Positions 31,916 through 44,417 of a stretch of DNA of 64,000 bases are shown here, in pieces. Under the pieces are notes generated by a model, which saw nothing but the letters and a program-made list of their open reading frames with translations, ran no database searches and was not told the DNA's origin. The position numbers and the translations under genes were made by a program. Positions within the stretch are counted from its first letter, which is position 1. Every line of letters begins with the position of its first letter. The DNA is from Agelas oroides (taxonomy: Eukaryota; Porifera; Demospongiae; Agelasida; Agelasidae). The stretch lies in NCBI GenBank assembly GCA_949130485.1, contig OX422186.1, forward strand, positions 2,769,313 through 2,833,312. Direction: 5' to 3'.

Positions 31916-33028
31916 ATGAGCGAGGAGTTACTGCAGCAATAGTGAGTGGCAGTGATTAGGTAGTTTTGTGACCTAAACCATAAGTTTGAACTCTGAACTT
32001 AGGAATGTACTACTTCTGTACAACTTTGAAACAATTTTGTTGAAGGCAGTTTATGTACATTATATGCATACAAAATGTCAATGATCTATTCAAAGTCTAC
32101 TCTGGATGTAGTAAATGGCCTTTATGAGCCACACCAGTCAATCCTGAGTGTTGCAATGAGAAACAGCACTGTTAATGTTGCTGGAGAGCATCACTAACGT
32201 ATCACACTGGAAGCCAGGCTAAGCAATAATGGCGATTCAAATGTGAAGCAGTGCTTAGTACAGGTAATGCAGTCACCACAAGGCATTTTCAAAGAATTCA
32301 AACCGTTTCAGTGATTCTTAAGCACTTCCAGTATCATGTATGCTGCTACATGCCATTCTTTCTGAATTTCGTCACTGGAGAATTAGGTTAGTTTGTATAG
32401 CACTGACCTTGATAAGAAAAAGGTAGCAGCTGGCATGAGTTTGTAGACTAGCCTCATTCTCAGGCTCTCCATGCATGTGGGAAAGTCTGGGAATGAGGTT
32501 ATGTGCAAAATGCAAGAATCGTGGTGGGCTGGTATACATACAGAGGGGTGTAACGAATTGCTAAGCTTGCTGTAAAAGAACTGTATGCAGGGATAGGGTT
32601 GCCTATGCTTGTGAGCAAAGCTATCTGTACAATAGCAGCCTGTGCAACAAAACCTTACAGCTGTACAATAAGCATGTGGCCATGGGTGTTTTGGTACAAA
32701 CAAACCACAGCGAGGGACGTGTGCTTCCAGGACTTAGCATTCATCGGCAGAGACTAAGTTTCTTGTATAAGAACCAGGGTGATAATGGGGCTAGAGTTAA
32801 TCTAATGAAAGCTTCAGGATGCACTGCACACTAGCAGCTTGTGCTTTATTTAAGGCCACAGTGTGGCTACAGCATGCATACAGTGTGCAGGTACATGTAT
32901 GGAAGTGCTGGGCTTCAAACTTTGTATGTAGTTTGCCTAGTGTATACCTATGTAGTGTGTATATATGTTACCAGTGCTTGGTAACAGCACAGATTGCTTT
33001 CAGTATACACATGAGGAATGGTCTGGTG

Positions 33029-33521
33029 CAGTGGCGCAGCCAGGACACAGTCGATGTCAGGGCACAATGTGGCCACACCACGTTTGTGAGAACTTCTATG
33101 TAAAATGCAGAAGAAAGTAGGGGGGTGTGGGGCCATGCTCCCCTAGAAAATTGTTGATATTTCGAGCTTCCCAGGTCGGTTCTGAGACTATTTAGGTCAT
33201 ACCCTCGCCTTGAATTGGGTGCACTTCCCACCATGCCTTTGGTGCGGATGTGTGTGCAGTGTAAAGTCACTTTATTACTTGCGGCAAAATCACATGCAAT
33301 GAGACTAGGGGAGCATACGAGACCTCGTTATTCTGACGATACAAATAGCTATATTGCGCTGCTCGATTTCAAGACCTTTATGCATTTGTAGCGCCTGATT
33401 TGCGGTCCGCAACAGTACTTTCGGCGCCGATAATTTTTTCAGGCGCGCCTCCAAATGGTGGGCACAGCCTCTGATTGCTATGGCATGTGCCCCAGTGTGC
33501 CCCAGCTTGGCTATGCCACTG
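33029..33521. mobile_element. hAT-like non-autonomous element in duplication copy A
   Basis: Ends CAGTGGCGCAGCCAGG and TTGGCTATGCCACTG, with a perfect 8-bp direct repeat GTCTGGTG (33021-33028 and 33522-33529). The orthologous element in copy B has the same flanks, so insertion preceded the duplication. No transposase. Confidence 0.88.
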
Positions 33522-33893
33522 GTCTGGTGTCTCTTGAGGGGTTCATGTGCGAGCCAAGAATTGGACTGTGCAACAAGGTTGTAGTAATTAAAAAAACACA
33601 TGACTACGTAATGATTACAGTTTTATTTCACTTCAAAAAAACTGCTGTAATTTGTAATGCTGAAACAAAAAGCATGTAATTTTTTGGAGTGGATAGCAAT
33701 ACCAATTACAGGTTCAATTACAATACTGGCAGACTCAGCACACCCAGCTGACCATGTGCTGTTCAAGCAAGTTTTGACATGGCTTTGTCAGGATATACAC
33801 ATTAAACCAATTCACGTCTACTTTGACCTGTAATTACAATGTAATTTGTAACTCTGTTATTTTTCCGTAATTTTAATGATTACTTGGAAGTAA

Positions 33894-35500
33894 CCTCTTG
33901 AATGCATTCATTTGAAATATACAGTAAGTGGTCTGTCTAAACAAACAAGCACACACACACATATACGCAATGCAGTTCCGCTAGTGTGAGATTCACCCCA
34001 ATATAAACAGTGTACAATACAAACCAAGGCAGGGATGATATACTCTGCAATACTTTACATCCTATTTTAACCAACAAGACTCAAGCTGCCCAACACAATA
34101 AGAAGTACAACTTCAAATTCTCAATGTTTTCACCTTCTTCAGACAGTCTAAACCAAAATACTTGTCACCTGATCACGGTATCTTCCCCACAGCCCCCTTC
34201 TCTTCTGTGTCCAACCTACACCCCACTTTCCATTAACCCTTGTCCAACCTATAGCCTAAAACAGCCCTAACCAAGCTTTCGTCTTCCTATCACAGCCCCA
34301 ATGTGCTGATCATGCCCTAAGCATGTTGTTACTGTGATAATGCACTATTGCCAGGTTAAGAACACTGTTAATAGGGTAAGAATGCCTCTGTCATTATTAA
34401 GTGCACAAAAGCCCATAAAAGCCTAGTGTCTTCACAACTTGAAACAATTGCACAACAGCAATTCCCATAAACATGCTTTCACATCCCACCAAATGAATAG
34501 CGAAAACCAAGAGAAGATCTAGCAGACTTTGTTCCTGCTGATTTTATATGAAGTCATACACAGTGAAGGCAGATTCAAGTAAGACATGTCAAGCTAGACA
34601 GTCCCATGAACACCTCCCATATGGAATTATTCCCGTTTAGTATGTGACTAGAAAAACAAATAGTACACACATCTAAATTACGTAGCTGCAATCTTGGTAA
34701 GCATACAGGTGAGCTCATGATGGTGGAGCCATGCATCTTCCACGATTATATGTCTAGTAATGAAGTTGAAGGTGGAACAAAAGTTTACACACTGTAAAAT
34801 ATTTCATTATGTTCTTCTATTACCCAAGTGTGCACAAAAGGATGACAGGTGCAAATAATAAGTATCATGTCAGTGAATGCAGTAGGCATGCACAATCCTA
34901 TGGTGAAGCAGTCTGTGCCTGAGGGACTGTAAAGCTACTCCTCGCTCCAGGCTCTACACCATCGAGGTTAGGGTGGAAAAAGCAGGTGTGCACAAAAGAA
35001 CTTGAAAATTACCTACACTGTTAAATTTTAGGTATTGGGATAACACTTTTTGGGGTGTCAATACACTTCTTGAAATATTACACCACACCCAGGTTGCAGG
35101 ACAACACTCCTTAAGGGTGATACCCAGTAAGTCCATGGTTAGAATAAGAGGATTGAGAGGGCTGGTGGTTGCCCAAGTATTAGTTATTGTCTGGTTGCGA
35201 GTGCCACATGGCAAATATTGGCACTGTGTGACGTCAAAGCACGAGGGCCGTAATATTTGCTGTGAGGCATGAGCAGCCATACAATAACTAATTTGTGCCA
35301 TAGTATATGGAAGGAGCACAATAATGTACGTATGAGTGCTAACAGTGCACGGTGTAATATGAATGTGAACCAATTGGCGCCATAATTTGCAAGAATCAAC
35401 CAAGAAAGAGTTGCTGTGAAGGAGTTTCTCCGTTGACTTTTTCTTTGAAGGTGACTGGTATGCTGATCTTTGTGTGCTATCCCCCGTGTTGATGGAGTGA
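33894..35500. other. Unique spacer without recognisable gene
   Basis: AT-rich; no conserved frame seen. A G-poor stretch of CCC-rich sequence is at 34180-34300. Confidence 0.4.
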
Positions 35501-35523
35501 TCTGGGAGTAATGCTGAAAATTT

Positions 35524-35877
35524 GTGTTAAATCTCGAAAGAGCAGATCGAAAGAAACTGCAACTTACTACTACAGCTCGGAGGCGCTGTGAAAACAAGCG
35601 TAGCTACACTGCGGCGACTGCGGAAGACACACGGTTTGGCACTAACAAGAAAGAGTTGGAGTTGGAGGTGTACAGCGAAGGATTCCTATTCGTTGCAGAG
35701 AATCACTGCTATAGCAAATATATAAATGATACTACGATGGCTGTGTGGACTGTCTATGGCACACAGGGGATAGCCACGAGGCTGGGTGAACTTACAGAGC
35801 TGTGTGAGGGTTGTGTAAATGTACGGGGCTGTGTGGAATGTACCGAGTTGCTGAAGCGAATGATTGCGTCTTGTTGA
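35524..35877 (+). CDS. Unidentified 117-residue open frame
   Basis: The frame has no stop for 117 codons and reads a basic N-terminal part (RADRKKLQLTTTARRRCENK) followed by NKKELELEVYSEGFLFVAEN and a Cys-containing end (CEGCVNVRGCVECTELL). No domain, signal peptide or membrane segment is evident. It might be an exon or only a chance frame. Included because it is the longest open frame in the spacer and its composition is protein-like. Confidence 0.2.
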   Translation: MLNLERADRKKLQLTTTARRRCENKRSYTAATAEDTRFGTNKKELELEVYSEGFLFVAENHCYSKYINDTTMAVWTVYGTQGIATRLGELTELCEGCVNVRGCVECTELLKRMIASC

Positions 35878-35989
35878 CCCTTGGAACGTTTTTTCTGTAC
35901 TTTGACTGTATTTCTTTTCCAAGAATGCAGAAAAAAGCTGTTGCTACTAATTGACCATAGGTATACCTAGGGATTCCCAGTCATTAAGT

Positions 35990-36112
35990 GTGTGGGAGAT
36001 CAAAGACGTCGGGGTGCCACTATTCTCATATGGCACTGGGAAGCCCTAGCATGCAGTGCCATATGGCATATACGTATTGGCACACTGGCGCCTTTGATCT
36101 TCCCACGCACTA
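35990..36112. repeat. Short inverted-repeat element
   Basis: GTGTGGGAGATCAAAGACGT at the left and GATCTTCCCACGCAC, preceded by CACTGGCGCCTTT, at the right form inverted arms of about 32 bp. The centre also contains CATATGGCACTG and its inverse CAGTGCCATATG. Confidence 0.6.
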
Positions 36113-36250
36113 TGGCCCAAGAGTCATTACGCAGTGGTCAGAGCACATGGCAGTTGGTGCTGGGGACACTGGGTTTGATTCCCGTGATTGCCACCTTTTC
36201 ACTTTCCTCAAATTTCTATTTAGCATTCAGTGAAACTACTCAGCATCACC
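36113..36250 (+). repeat. tRNA-derived SINE-like sequence
   Basis: Box A-like GCAGTGGTCAGAGCAC and box B-like GGGTTTGATTCCCG are followed by CCTTTTCACTTTCCTC, the tail shared with 15281-15467 and 18836-18976. It directly follows the inverted-repeat element 35990-36112. Confidence 0.6.
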
Positions 36251-37063
36251 TTAAAAAGAAACTTTCTCATTTGACACCTAATGGAATTTTGACACCACGT
36301 ACTAGGTAGCCGCAAAGTGTTGAGACCTGACCATTGAGTAACACATGTGCAGTGTATACAGAGGGTTGTGAGGGCTGGTGCTTCCTGGTGGTCATAACTA
36401 AGTGCTGTGAGCAGTGCATGGAAGCTCAAGCTGGGGATCCTCGCTTTGTTTCTGGCAGGTGTTGACTTTTTACCATTTTTCTATTTCACCTCATTCCATG
36501 CATTTAGTAACAGCCTAACGCAAGATGTTCTATATTTCGTATGTTGTTTGAGTGTACATACCAAGAAGCATCAACATATGGACGACTACAAGGGCAACAT
36601 ATGACATGCCACTCACTTTATTCAAGCCTGCATGGTCATGTAAAACTAGTATTGTGCACACCTACACACTCTGAGCACCTGAGCAACTTCAATGTGAAAG
36701 TGTAGAGTTGAAGAGTTTCAAGGTGATGCAAGAACGTTTCAGGCTATCTATTGCAGGTACAAAATTTTACCCACTACAAATGTTACATGTACAAACAAAT
36801 GTTCAGTAACAAATTGCAAAAATCATCCCATGCTCAAATAAGTTTGAAGAGTTTACATTATCCCACTATGTGTTGTGTACAGTAGGCCAGCTCCAACACT
36901 GACACATCACTGTTCCTATATTTTCTACACACTCTAAATTGGGAGGGGCATTTGTAGGTAAATGGGTGGGGCAAATGGGGTAGGGCATTTGTAGCTAAAT
37001 GGGTGGAGTAGTTATGACTACAAATCCCCCATTAGTCGTAACTACCACACCTCTTTAGCTACG

Positions 37064-37175
37064 AATTCTCCACCCCATTCAGGCCCTAACTACCCCATGC
37101 ATGTTACCACAAATTCTCCACCCCATTCAGGCCCTAACTACCCCATGCATGTTGCTACAAATTCCCCAGCTAGAT
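37064..37175. repeat. 48-bp tandem repeat, about 2.3 copies
   Basis: AATTCTCCACCCCATTCAGG followed by CCCTAACTACCCCATGCATG is repeated with period 48 (starts at about 37064, 37112 and, partially, 37159). The preceding 36940-37060 contains inverse-sense relatives (GGTAAATGGGTGGGGC). Confidence 0.75.
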
Positions 37176-37794
37176 GGGTGAGGTATTACAGCTAAATGGG
37201 TTGCGGCATTAGAATACGCTCAAAAGTACTGGTCTTCAGGGGAGTGCCAATTCCAATCATCACATGACTATGAGTTTCAGTTCCTTTCTTCGGTGCTTTT
37301 TACGAGAGCATAGCACTACAACCATATCTGTGTGTATGTAGGTGGAGGATTCAGAAAACTGGGGATTGCTCTGCTGCAATAAATCACGCTGATAGAGAGG
37401 AATATTTTCTTTACTAGATAAAGTACTGTATTGTCCCGGGCAATTTATCTGGAAAATTTGACAGGGAATTAAATTTGGCAGTTGGGGTTGAAACTGCCAA
37501 ATTAAAATCAGCCAATAATAGTTTGCTCACAACACGTAATGACATAATGCAGGCAGTAACACTTTGGCCCCGTCCGGCACCCCTCTACACAAGCTGTACA
37601 TGCAGCTAGCTCGGCCCTGGCACGCTGCCAGTTTCATTTCTTGTAAAGGCGCCACAGCCAAATTTAAATTCCGACAATATTTTTTAAGGTCGGTTGGGGG
37701 CCAAACGGCCAAATTTAACTTATTTTAGAATGCTGCATACTCTGCTAGCAACTCATGGGCCTTAGCTAATTGGCAAATTAGGAAAGTTCATACA

Positions 37795-38103
37795 TCACTC
37801 AGGAACTGCACATATTAATGTACCGGCCCTGTTGTGGCATGCCCAACAAATATTTGTCATCATGTAAACACACTGTTTCTGGTATAGGTGGTGTTGATTT
37901 ATATGTGGAACGTGCGTATAGACTTTCCTCAGGGAGAACCACGTGTAATGAACCAATAACTTGTTACAGTCAATCCAGACTATAGAGCCATCCACCTCTT
38001 CTCTAAAACTTTGGCTGAACATCCCATTTAAAGTTTGAGACCTTGGTGTCTGTCCTCTACCGGGGACAGTGGAGAGCAAACATGAAGTTACGTAGCTCAA
38101 CAC
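37795..38103 (-). pseudogene. Unidentified frame shared by both duplication copies (copy B)
   Basis: Counterpart of 29015-29317, in frame with it for about 62 residues (RGQTPRSQTLNGMFSQSFRE). No domain recognised. Confidence 0.3.
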
Positions 38104-40555
38104 TCAGAGCCAATAGGTGCATATAGCCCATAAACACTATGATGGATGTGGGGGATATAATATATTACTGACATATAAATAGAATACTAAAACCACAATA
38201 GCAACACTAACTACTACTATAAAAGAGTTATCTATACTATAAATAAAGACACTATACACCAAGACTAAGTGCAACAAAGTCAGGGTAGCTCTTCCTTTCT
38301 TCTGCTGCCTGTTGTAGCTGCTTTTCCCCCACTGCAGTGAAGTTGTTACCGTAAAGCCTGGAGATGAAGAAGTTACTTTTCATTTTATTCGGGAATAACA
38401 GAATAGTATAATGATACATGTATATGTGTGAAGCCCTACTTATGCAGCTGGGCTCTAAATAATTTGGTGATAAGTTTCTTTCAGAGTGTTTGCATCACCT
38501 CCTAAACGTATAACTCAACCTAAACATACAACTTTAGGTTGAGTTATGAACTTCTTCAGTATTATGTTTTAATCCACACATTGACAACCCAGATAAGACA
38601 GAACTAGAGGTCTCCAGAGAAGACACACCTATGCTGCTTTACTATGATGGGAGTATTGAGCTACCATTCAATATTTATAATAGTGTCTTCATTAGGCCAT
38701 TTCAATTTGATTAGCTGTTTAACACGTTTCTGAACAGATTTGTTTAATTTGGGCGTTTCCATAATTATACTACACTGCATTCTGTGGATTACTCCGAATA
38801 CTATAAACAGCCACATTCACAAGCGCAAAATGAACGTGTGCCTTCCCACTGTGGCTACGTTCACAAGCCACATGCTGGGGGACTAGTCAGACGCTAAGGC
38901 TCCCTATCTCTTGTATGGTAGTTGGAGACATGGGACAACTTCCACAGGCAAGACCATCAAAGTAATGCATGTACTACGCATGTGTAAAATGGTTTGACCT
39001 TTGAATGTTGACTTTCATGAACTGTGAAGATGGTACCGGAGCAAAAATTACATTTATTTCTGATACAGAAAAAAATAAAATCAATCGGGAAATCCATTAA
39101 ACAGCTAATAAAATTGGAATGCCTTATTTAATGGTAGGTCCAGGAACCAAACTTTGGAGAAGGCATGGATACTGAGTGTATGAATCGATACTAGATGATC
39201 TCTTTCACATGCAACAGCACACTGGTATCCACAGTAGTTCTGTGCACATGGGCAAGTTGTATGAAGCTAATGGTAGCTAGCTAGCTACTGTGCAGTTAGT
39301 ATGTTCTGTACTCCTCCTCCTCCAACAGAATCAGTTGTGCTGCTACCACCTGCGTGGATATCTTGCCTCATTTGCCACCTGCGACTTACATGTAGCTAGA
39401 CTAAAACTTCCACAGACCATACATAAAAGTAATTACATGGACACTTCTCCAAGTGTACTAAAGTATACTCTGTGATAAACACATGTCAAGAGTCTGTGTA
39501 TGCCCAGTTACCACCACATCTAAAACACTACCTTGGTCTTGATCAGGTACACTGACGTTATTTATTGATTCTCGTCAACTGCTTAATCACTACAGTTTAT
39601 GGACTTTGGTACAAGTCGGTTATACAACTCAGTTTCGGTCTCTACGGTGTACACAACCTCACTCGGTAGTGTAGATCCCGTAGAGACCTCCACCTCGTTG
39701 TATAACCTATACTAAGTACCCAATTTTGTGGAGTTTGGCTATACGATGAACTGCTTTACAGGTTCACTACTATTAGTAGAAAGTGCACAGTTTAAATGGG
39801 GAACCCATGCTTTAGCACACCAAGCCTGTTTTCACGCATCTAGCAACTCAAGAATACTGAAAGTATCTGTGTGGTTTTGAGTACTGATGAGCCCACCGGA
39901 AACCAACTTCTCTAAATGCTTACGTAATAGTAGCTAATAATTATCTTTGCCACATACCAAAGAACTCGACTTAAGTTTGAGAAATGTTTGAAAACTGATA
40001 GGTCCTGCATGTACGATGAGAGTTTTCCATTAGCTGAAGAGGTTTGAGAAATATATAGGTCCTGCATGTACAATGAGAGTTTTCCATTAGCTGAAGAAAT
40101 GTAATGTCTTATGAACACACTGTCAGTACCGCAAATTGGTAGAAACCTAGCAACGGTTTCTGGTACTCCACCATATTAGTTGGGATGAAATAAGCTTGCT
40201 AAAATCTGTGTGCAAGGACTGTTGAAATCTAGAAGAAAGTACTCCCTACATGGCATAACAGCAACCCACCTATTTGCCATTTATAGCTTGTTTTTGCTGT
40301 TGCTAAAAATATCAAGCACAAATTATGTTGCTCGCTGGATGTCTGGGTGGTTCCCTGTGTGCTTAGTGGGGATGTCTCCATTTCTGAGCCTAAACTACCG
40401 ACATTACTGAAGCAGTGATGTAAAAAACAAAACTAAAGCTGGGCAAGGTTATTTGGCCACAGAATACCCATTACAAATATATAGGTCAGTTCAGTATAGC
40501 CCATTCCACTGTTTACATTTACTAATTGTAGCTATGCATGATTGTTGCAGCATAT

Positions 40556-41156
40556 GTACATATTGCAGCAATATATTATCTACTGAACACCAAAATGAAA
40601 TATGTCAGTACAAAAGTGCCAAAACACCAAATGATGTTCATGTTGACAACTGGGGAAACAGTTGGGTATTCACAGGGTATAAGCTAGACTCACAGGAAGC
40701 AGAGCTATTTTATGAGTTACATACTTGCACTGAACTTCTTCAAGGTAATTGAGGTCTCTGGAAAATTGCACTTATGTAACGGCTATAAATATGTATAATT
40801 ATGGAAAAATATCTCGTACATATTTACAGGGTGTAATTTTCCAGACACCCAGGTTTTTCGGGAAACTTGGAAACTACTGTAAAGATGCCTGTGTTGCACA
40901 ATCATAGATTATTGGATCACTAGAGTCATTACACGTAATGGTAGTGAGCTCTGGGAAAGAAGCTGTGTCCAACCAAGCCATGTTGTACAGTGTCAGAAAG
41001 CCAGTAATGGTGCTGAAGGATGATGGTAAAAATGTCTTTGCTACAAGGTCTTACAGTTTGTATTTGAACATAAATGAGGGAAAACGAAGGTTGGTTTGTG
41101 AACAGTGTTGCCACTATGATCTCTCCTTTGGTGTCCCTGATGATAAATCAAGTTAG
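40556..41156 (+). pseudogene. Remnant of an unidentified gene, copy B
   Basis: The first piece (CSNILSTEHQNEICQYKSAK, then TPNDVHVDNWGNSWVFTGYK and ELFYELHTCTELLQ) ends at a GTAATT donor-like site near 40745. The second (MVVSSGKEAVSNQAMLYSVR, KPVMVLKDDG, NVFATRSYSLYLNINEG, CEQCCHYDLSFGVPDDKSS) runs to a stop at 41154-41156. Unlike copy A, its C-terminal part is intact, but an 8-bp insertion near 40912 creates a stop (LLDH*) upstream of MVVSSGK. The conserved C-rich end and the charged, protein-like composition indicate a real ancestral protein; its family is not recognised. Confidence 0.55.
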
Positions 41157-41683
41157 CAGCCTCCATGAACGAGGAGTTACTGCAGCATTAGTCAGTGGCA
41201 GTAATTAGGTAGTTTTGTGACCTAAACAATAAGCTTGAACTCTGAACTTAGGAATGCACTCCAACAACATTAACAGTGCTGTTTCTCATTGCAACACTCA
41301 AGATGGACTGGTGTGGCTCATAAAGGCCATTGACTATACATCCAGTGCAGACTATGAATAGATCATTGACATTTTCTACGCACATAAACTGCCTTCAACA
41401 AAATTGTTTCAAAGTAGTACAGAAGTAGTGCATCACTAAAGTATCACACTGGAAGCCAGGCTAAGCAATAAGAGTGATTCAAATGTGAAGCAGTGTTTGG
41501 TACAGGTAATGCAGTCACCACAAGGCATTTTCAAAGAATTCAAACTGTTTCAGTGATTCTCAAGCACTTCCAGTATCATGGATGCTGCTACATGCCATTC
41601 TTTCTGTAGTAGTGGGTACTATTTACCTTGTAGGGACATAGCTAGCATGTGCATACTATTGTCTATTGTACTGCTTGAGTATT

Positions 41684-42079
41684 TAACACATTATGTTTTT
41701 TATCGTCCCATTCTCTTTTGCAGGAATTTGATCTTATTTCTCTAAATGTTTAGGATTTTTCTCCATAAATGGCTTGATTTGTTCAAATCTTTAGTGAAGC
41801 TGCCTAAATTTAGGCACTTTGGTCAAATTTGAAGTACATAAGGATGCCTAAATTTAGGCAGCCATAATTTATAAGGTCTTCAGTTTCAGCTAATCTTTAG
41901 CAGTGCCTGCCTAAATTTAGGCAGCCATGCTAGGCATTTATTGATAAAAGTTTGGATGATGAGCTGCCTCTAAATATTTACAAGATTTTTACTCAACTTT
42001 TTGCACTTTGCAAAGATTTTGCACAAAATATCAAAAATTGAGCAAAAGAGAATGGGACAGTACAAAAAATAATGTGTTA
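41684..42079. mobile_element. 396-bp inverted-repeat element with three palindromic CCTAAATTTAGG motifs
   Basis: Ends TAACACATTATG and CATTATTTTTTG-type inverse arms share TCCCATTCTCTTTTGC. Inside, TGCCTAAATTTAGGCA occurs at 41801-41816, 41845-41860 and 41908-41923. The block is absent from duplication copy A. No protein. Confidence 0.65.
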
Positions 42080-42344
42080 TTTATACTGTGTGCACTGGGC
42101 TTTTGTGCATTGTGTTGTATCGTAACAATTGAAGTTGAGCTATAGTTCAGTTCTTGACAAAGACTAGAACATGACACTTTCTATGCATAGAATTTAAGCT
42201 AGTTTGTATAGTACTGGCCTTGATAAGAAAAAGGTAGCAGCTGGCATGAGTTTGTAGACTAGCCTCGTTCTCAGGCTCTCCATGCATGTGGGGAAGCCTG
42301 GGAATGAGGTTATGTGCAAACTGCAAACTGCAAGAATCTTGGTG

Positions 42345-43025
42345 GGCTGGCAGGCCTGTAGGCAGGGGGGGTTCGAGGGAGTTCACTTGAACCCCCCTCC
42401 AAATAATTTTATACACCCCCTAGCTATACATTTTAAATGCCCTAAGTGGTCCACTAGACTCGCTGCTAATGAGAATCATCGCTTCCCAAACGAGTTTTGT
42501 TTGCAGCTATGCACCCCATTTGTTCATGGAGGACCAGTGAATGAATGCAGAATGCACACATTAGCTGTTTACGCCGCTGAGATGAAAGGATGCGTGTAAA
42601 ATACATGCATAAATAAATCTCTATTTTAGGTGCTCGAGAGTTCTAGTGAGTCACGACCAACAATGAAGCAGCACCTGAACAGCCTGGAGTCATACCATCT
42701 TTATGAAAATGCATAAAAACGTCTATAGACATCTTGCTGTTTCACCATCTGTCACCCCACCTGCTGCTCTGCTAACCGTAGTACCTTCTGTCGTAAAAAT
42801 TTGATGTCATAATTATATGGATGGCCCAAAATTGGATGCAATACTCTGTGAGCCATGTAGCTACTATAGTACTACAGCTTTGTTTTTGTCTCAAAATGGC
42901 CTCTCAGAGCCTCCAATTTAATAAAACTTCCTGGGGGAGCATGCCCCCAGACCCCCCCTAGTCTTGCATGCATACATACATACACATAGGACACACATGT
43001 AACTCCCCTTCTCAAAATCCTGCCT
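42345..43025. mobile_element. Insertion unique to duplication copy B
   Basis: Copy A is continuous across GGGCTGG/TATACAT, while copy B has about 680 bp here with ends CAGGCCTGTAGGCAGG and CCTGCCTG, the latter preceded by AACTCCCCTTCTCAAAAT as an inverse of GGGGGGTTCGAGGGAGTT. It resembles a hAT-like non-autonomous element, but no clear 8-bp duplication was found. Confidence 0.55.
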
Positions 43026-43509
43026 GGTATACATAAAGAGGGGTGTAACGAATTGCTAAGGTTGCTGTAAAAGAACTGTATGCAGGTGGTAATGGGGCTA
43101 GGGTTGCCTGTGCTTGTGAGTAAATCTATCTGTACAAAGCAGCCTGTGTAACAAAACCTTACAGCTGCACAATGAGGATGTGGCCATGGGTGTTTTGGTA
43201 CAAACAAACCACAGCGAGGAACGTGTGCTTCCAGGACTAGGCATTTATTGGCAGAGACCAAAGAGAGAAAAGAACCAGGGTGATAATGGGGCTAGAGTAT
43301 GAAAGCTTCAGGATGCACTGCACACTAGCAGCTTTTGCTTTATTTAAGGCCACAGTGTGGCTACAGCATGCATACAGTGTGTAGGTCTGTAAGTGCTGGG
43401 GTTCAAACTTTGTACACAGTTTGCCTAGTGTATACCTATGTAGCATGTATATATGTTACCAGTGCTTGGTAACAGCACAGATTGCTTTCAGTCTACACAT
43501 GGTCTGGTG

Positions 43510-44008
43510 CAGTAGCGTAGCCAGGACACAGTTGATGCCAGGGCACAACGAGGGCACACCACGATTGTGAGAACTTCTATGTAAAATGCAAAAGAAAGTA
43601 GGAGGGTGTGGGGGCATGCTGCCTTAGAAAAGTTTTGATATTTCGAGCTTCCCAGGTCTGTTCTTAGGCTATTTTAGGTCATACCCTCGCCTTGAATCAG
43701 GTGCGCTTCCCACCATGCCTTCGGTGTGGATGTGTGTGCAGTGTAAAGTCACTTTATAATAATACTTGTGGCAAATTCATGTGCAGTGAGAGCAGGGGAG
43801 CATATGAGACCTTGTTATTCTGAGGATACAAATAGCTATATTGCACTGCTCAATTTCAAGACCTTTATGCATTTTTAGCGCCGGGTTCGTGGTCCACAAC
43901 AGTACTTTCGGCACCAATAATTTTTTAAGGCGCACCTCCAAATGGTGGGCACGGCCTTTGATTGCTAGGGCACATGCCCCAGTGTGCCCCAGCTTGGCTA
44001 TGCCACTG
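43510..44008. mobile_element. hAT-like non-autonomous element in duplication copy B
   Basis: Same element as 33029-33521. Ends CAGTAGCGTAGCCAGG and TTGGCTATGCCACTG; perfect 8-bp direct repeat GTCTGGTG at 43502-43509 and 44009-44016. Confidence 0.88.
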
Positions 44009-44417
44009 GTCTGGTGACTCTTGAGGGGTTCATGTGGGATGCAGGAATTGGACTGTGCAACAATGTTGTAGTAATTGAAAAACATATGTAATGACTATGT
44101 AATGATTACAGTTTCCAAACACAGTAATTTGTAGTTGATAATTATACTTCCAAAAAACTGCTGTAATTTCTAATGCTGAAACAAAAGGCATGTAATTTTT
44201 TGCAGTGGATAATTACAAGTTCAATTACAATACTGGCAGACTCAGCACACTCAGCTGACCATGCATGTGCTGTTGAAGCAAGTTTTAACATGGCAAGAGC
44301 ATGTTTGCCAGGATATACACATTAAACCAATTCACGTCTACTTTGACCTGCAATTACAATGTAATTTGTAACACTGTCATTTTTCTGTAATTTTAATGAT
44401 TACTTTGAAGTAACATT

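Larger units (their letters stand above)
28930..33893 (+). repeat. Segmental duplication, copy A
   Basis: About 5 kb is repeated in direct orientation and the same order at 37725-44417. Conserved stretches include GGTATAGGTGGTGTTGATTT, TGTGAAGCCCT, ACTTTCATGAACTGTGAAGA and AAGGTAGCAGCTGGCATGAG. Copy A lacks three blocks that copy B has and has the 38-bp element at 30133-30170. The copies are diverged by scattered substitutions and short indels, so the event is not very recent. Confidence 0.9.
37725..44417 (+). repeat. Segmental duplication, copy B
   Basis: Direct-orientation counterpart of 28930-33893, about 6.7 kb. Extra blocks relative to copy A are about 40100-40560, 41600-42190 and 42345-43025. 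The latter two contain identifiable inverted-repeat insertions. Copy B lacks the 38-bp insert of copy A. Confidence 0.9.

Noticed and set aside
32383-33601. Minus-strand frames conserved between duplication copies A and B
   Set aside because: They coincide with the hAT-like element and repeat DNA, are not continuous in both copies, and show no domain.
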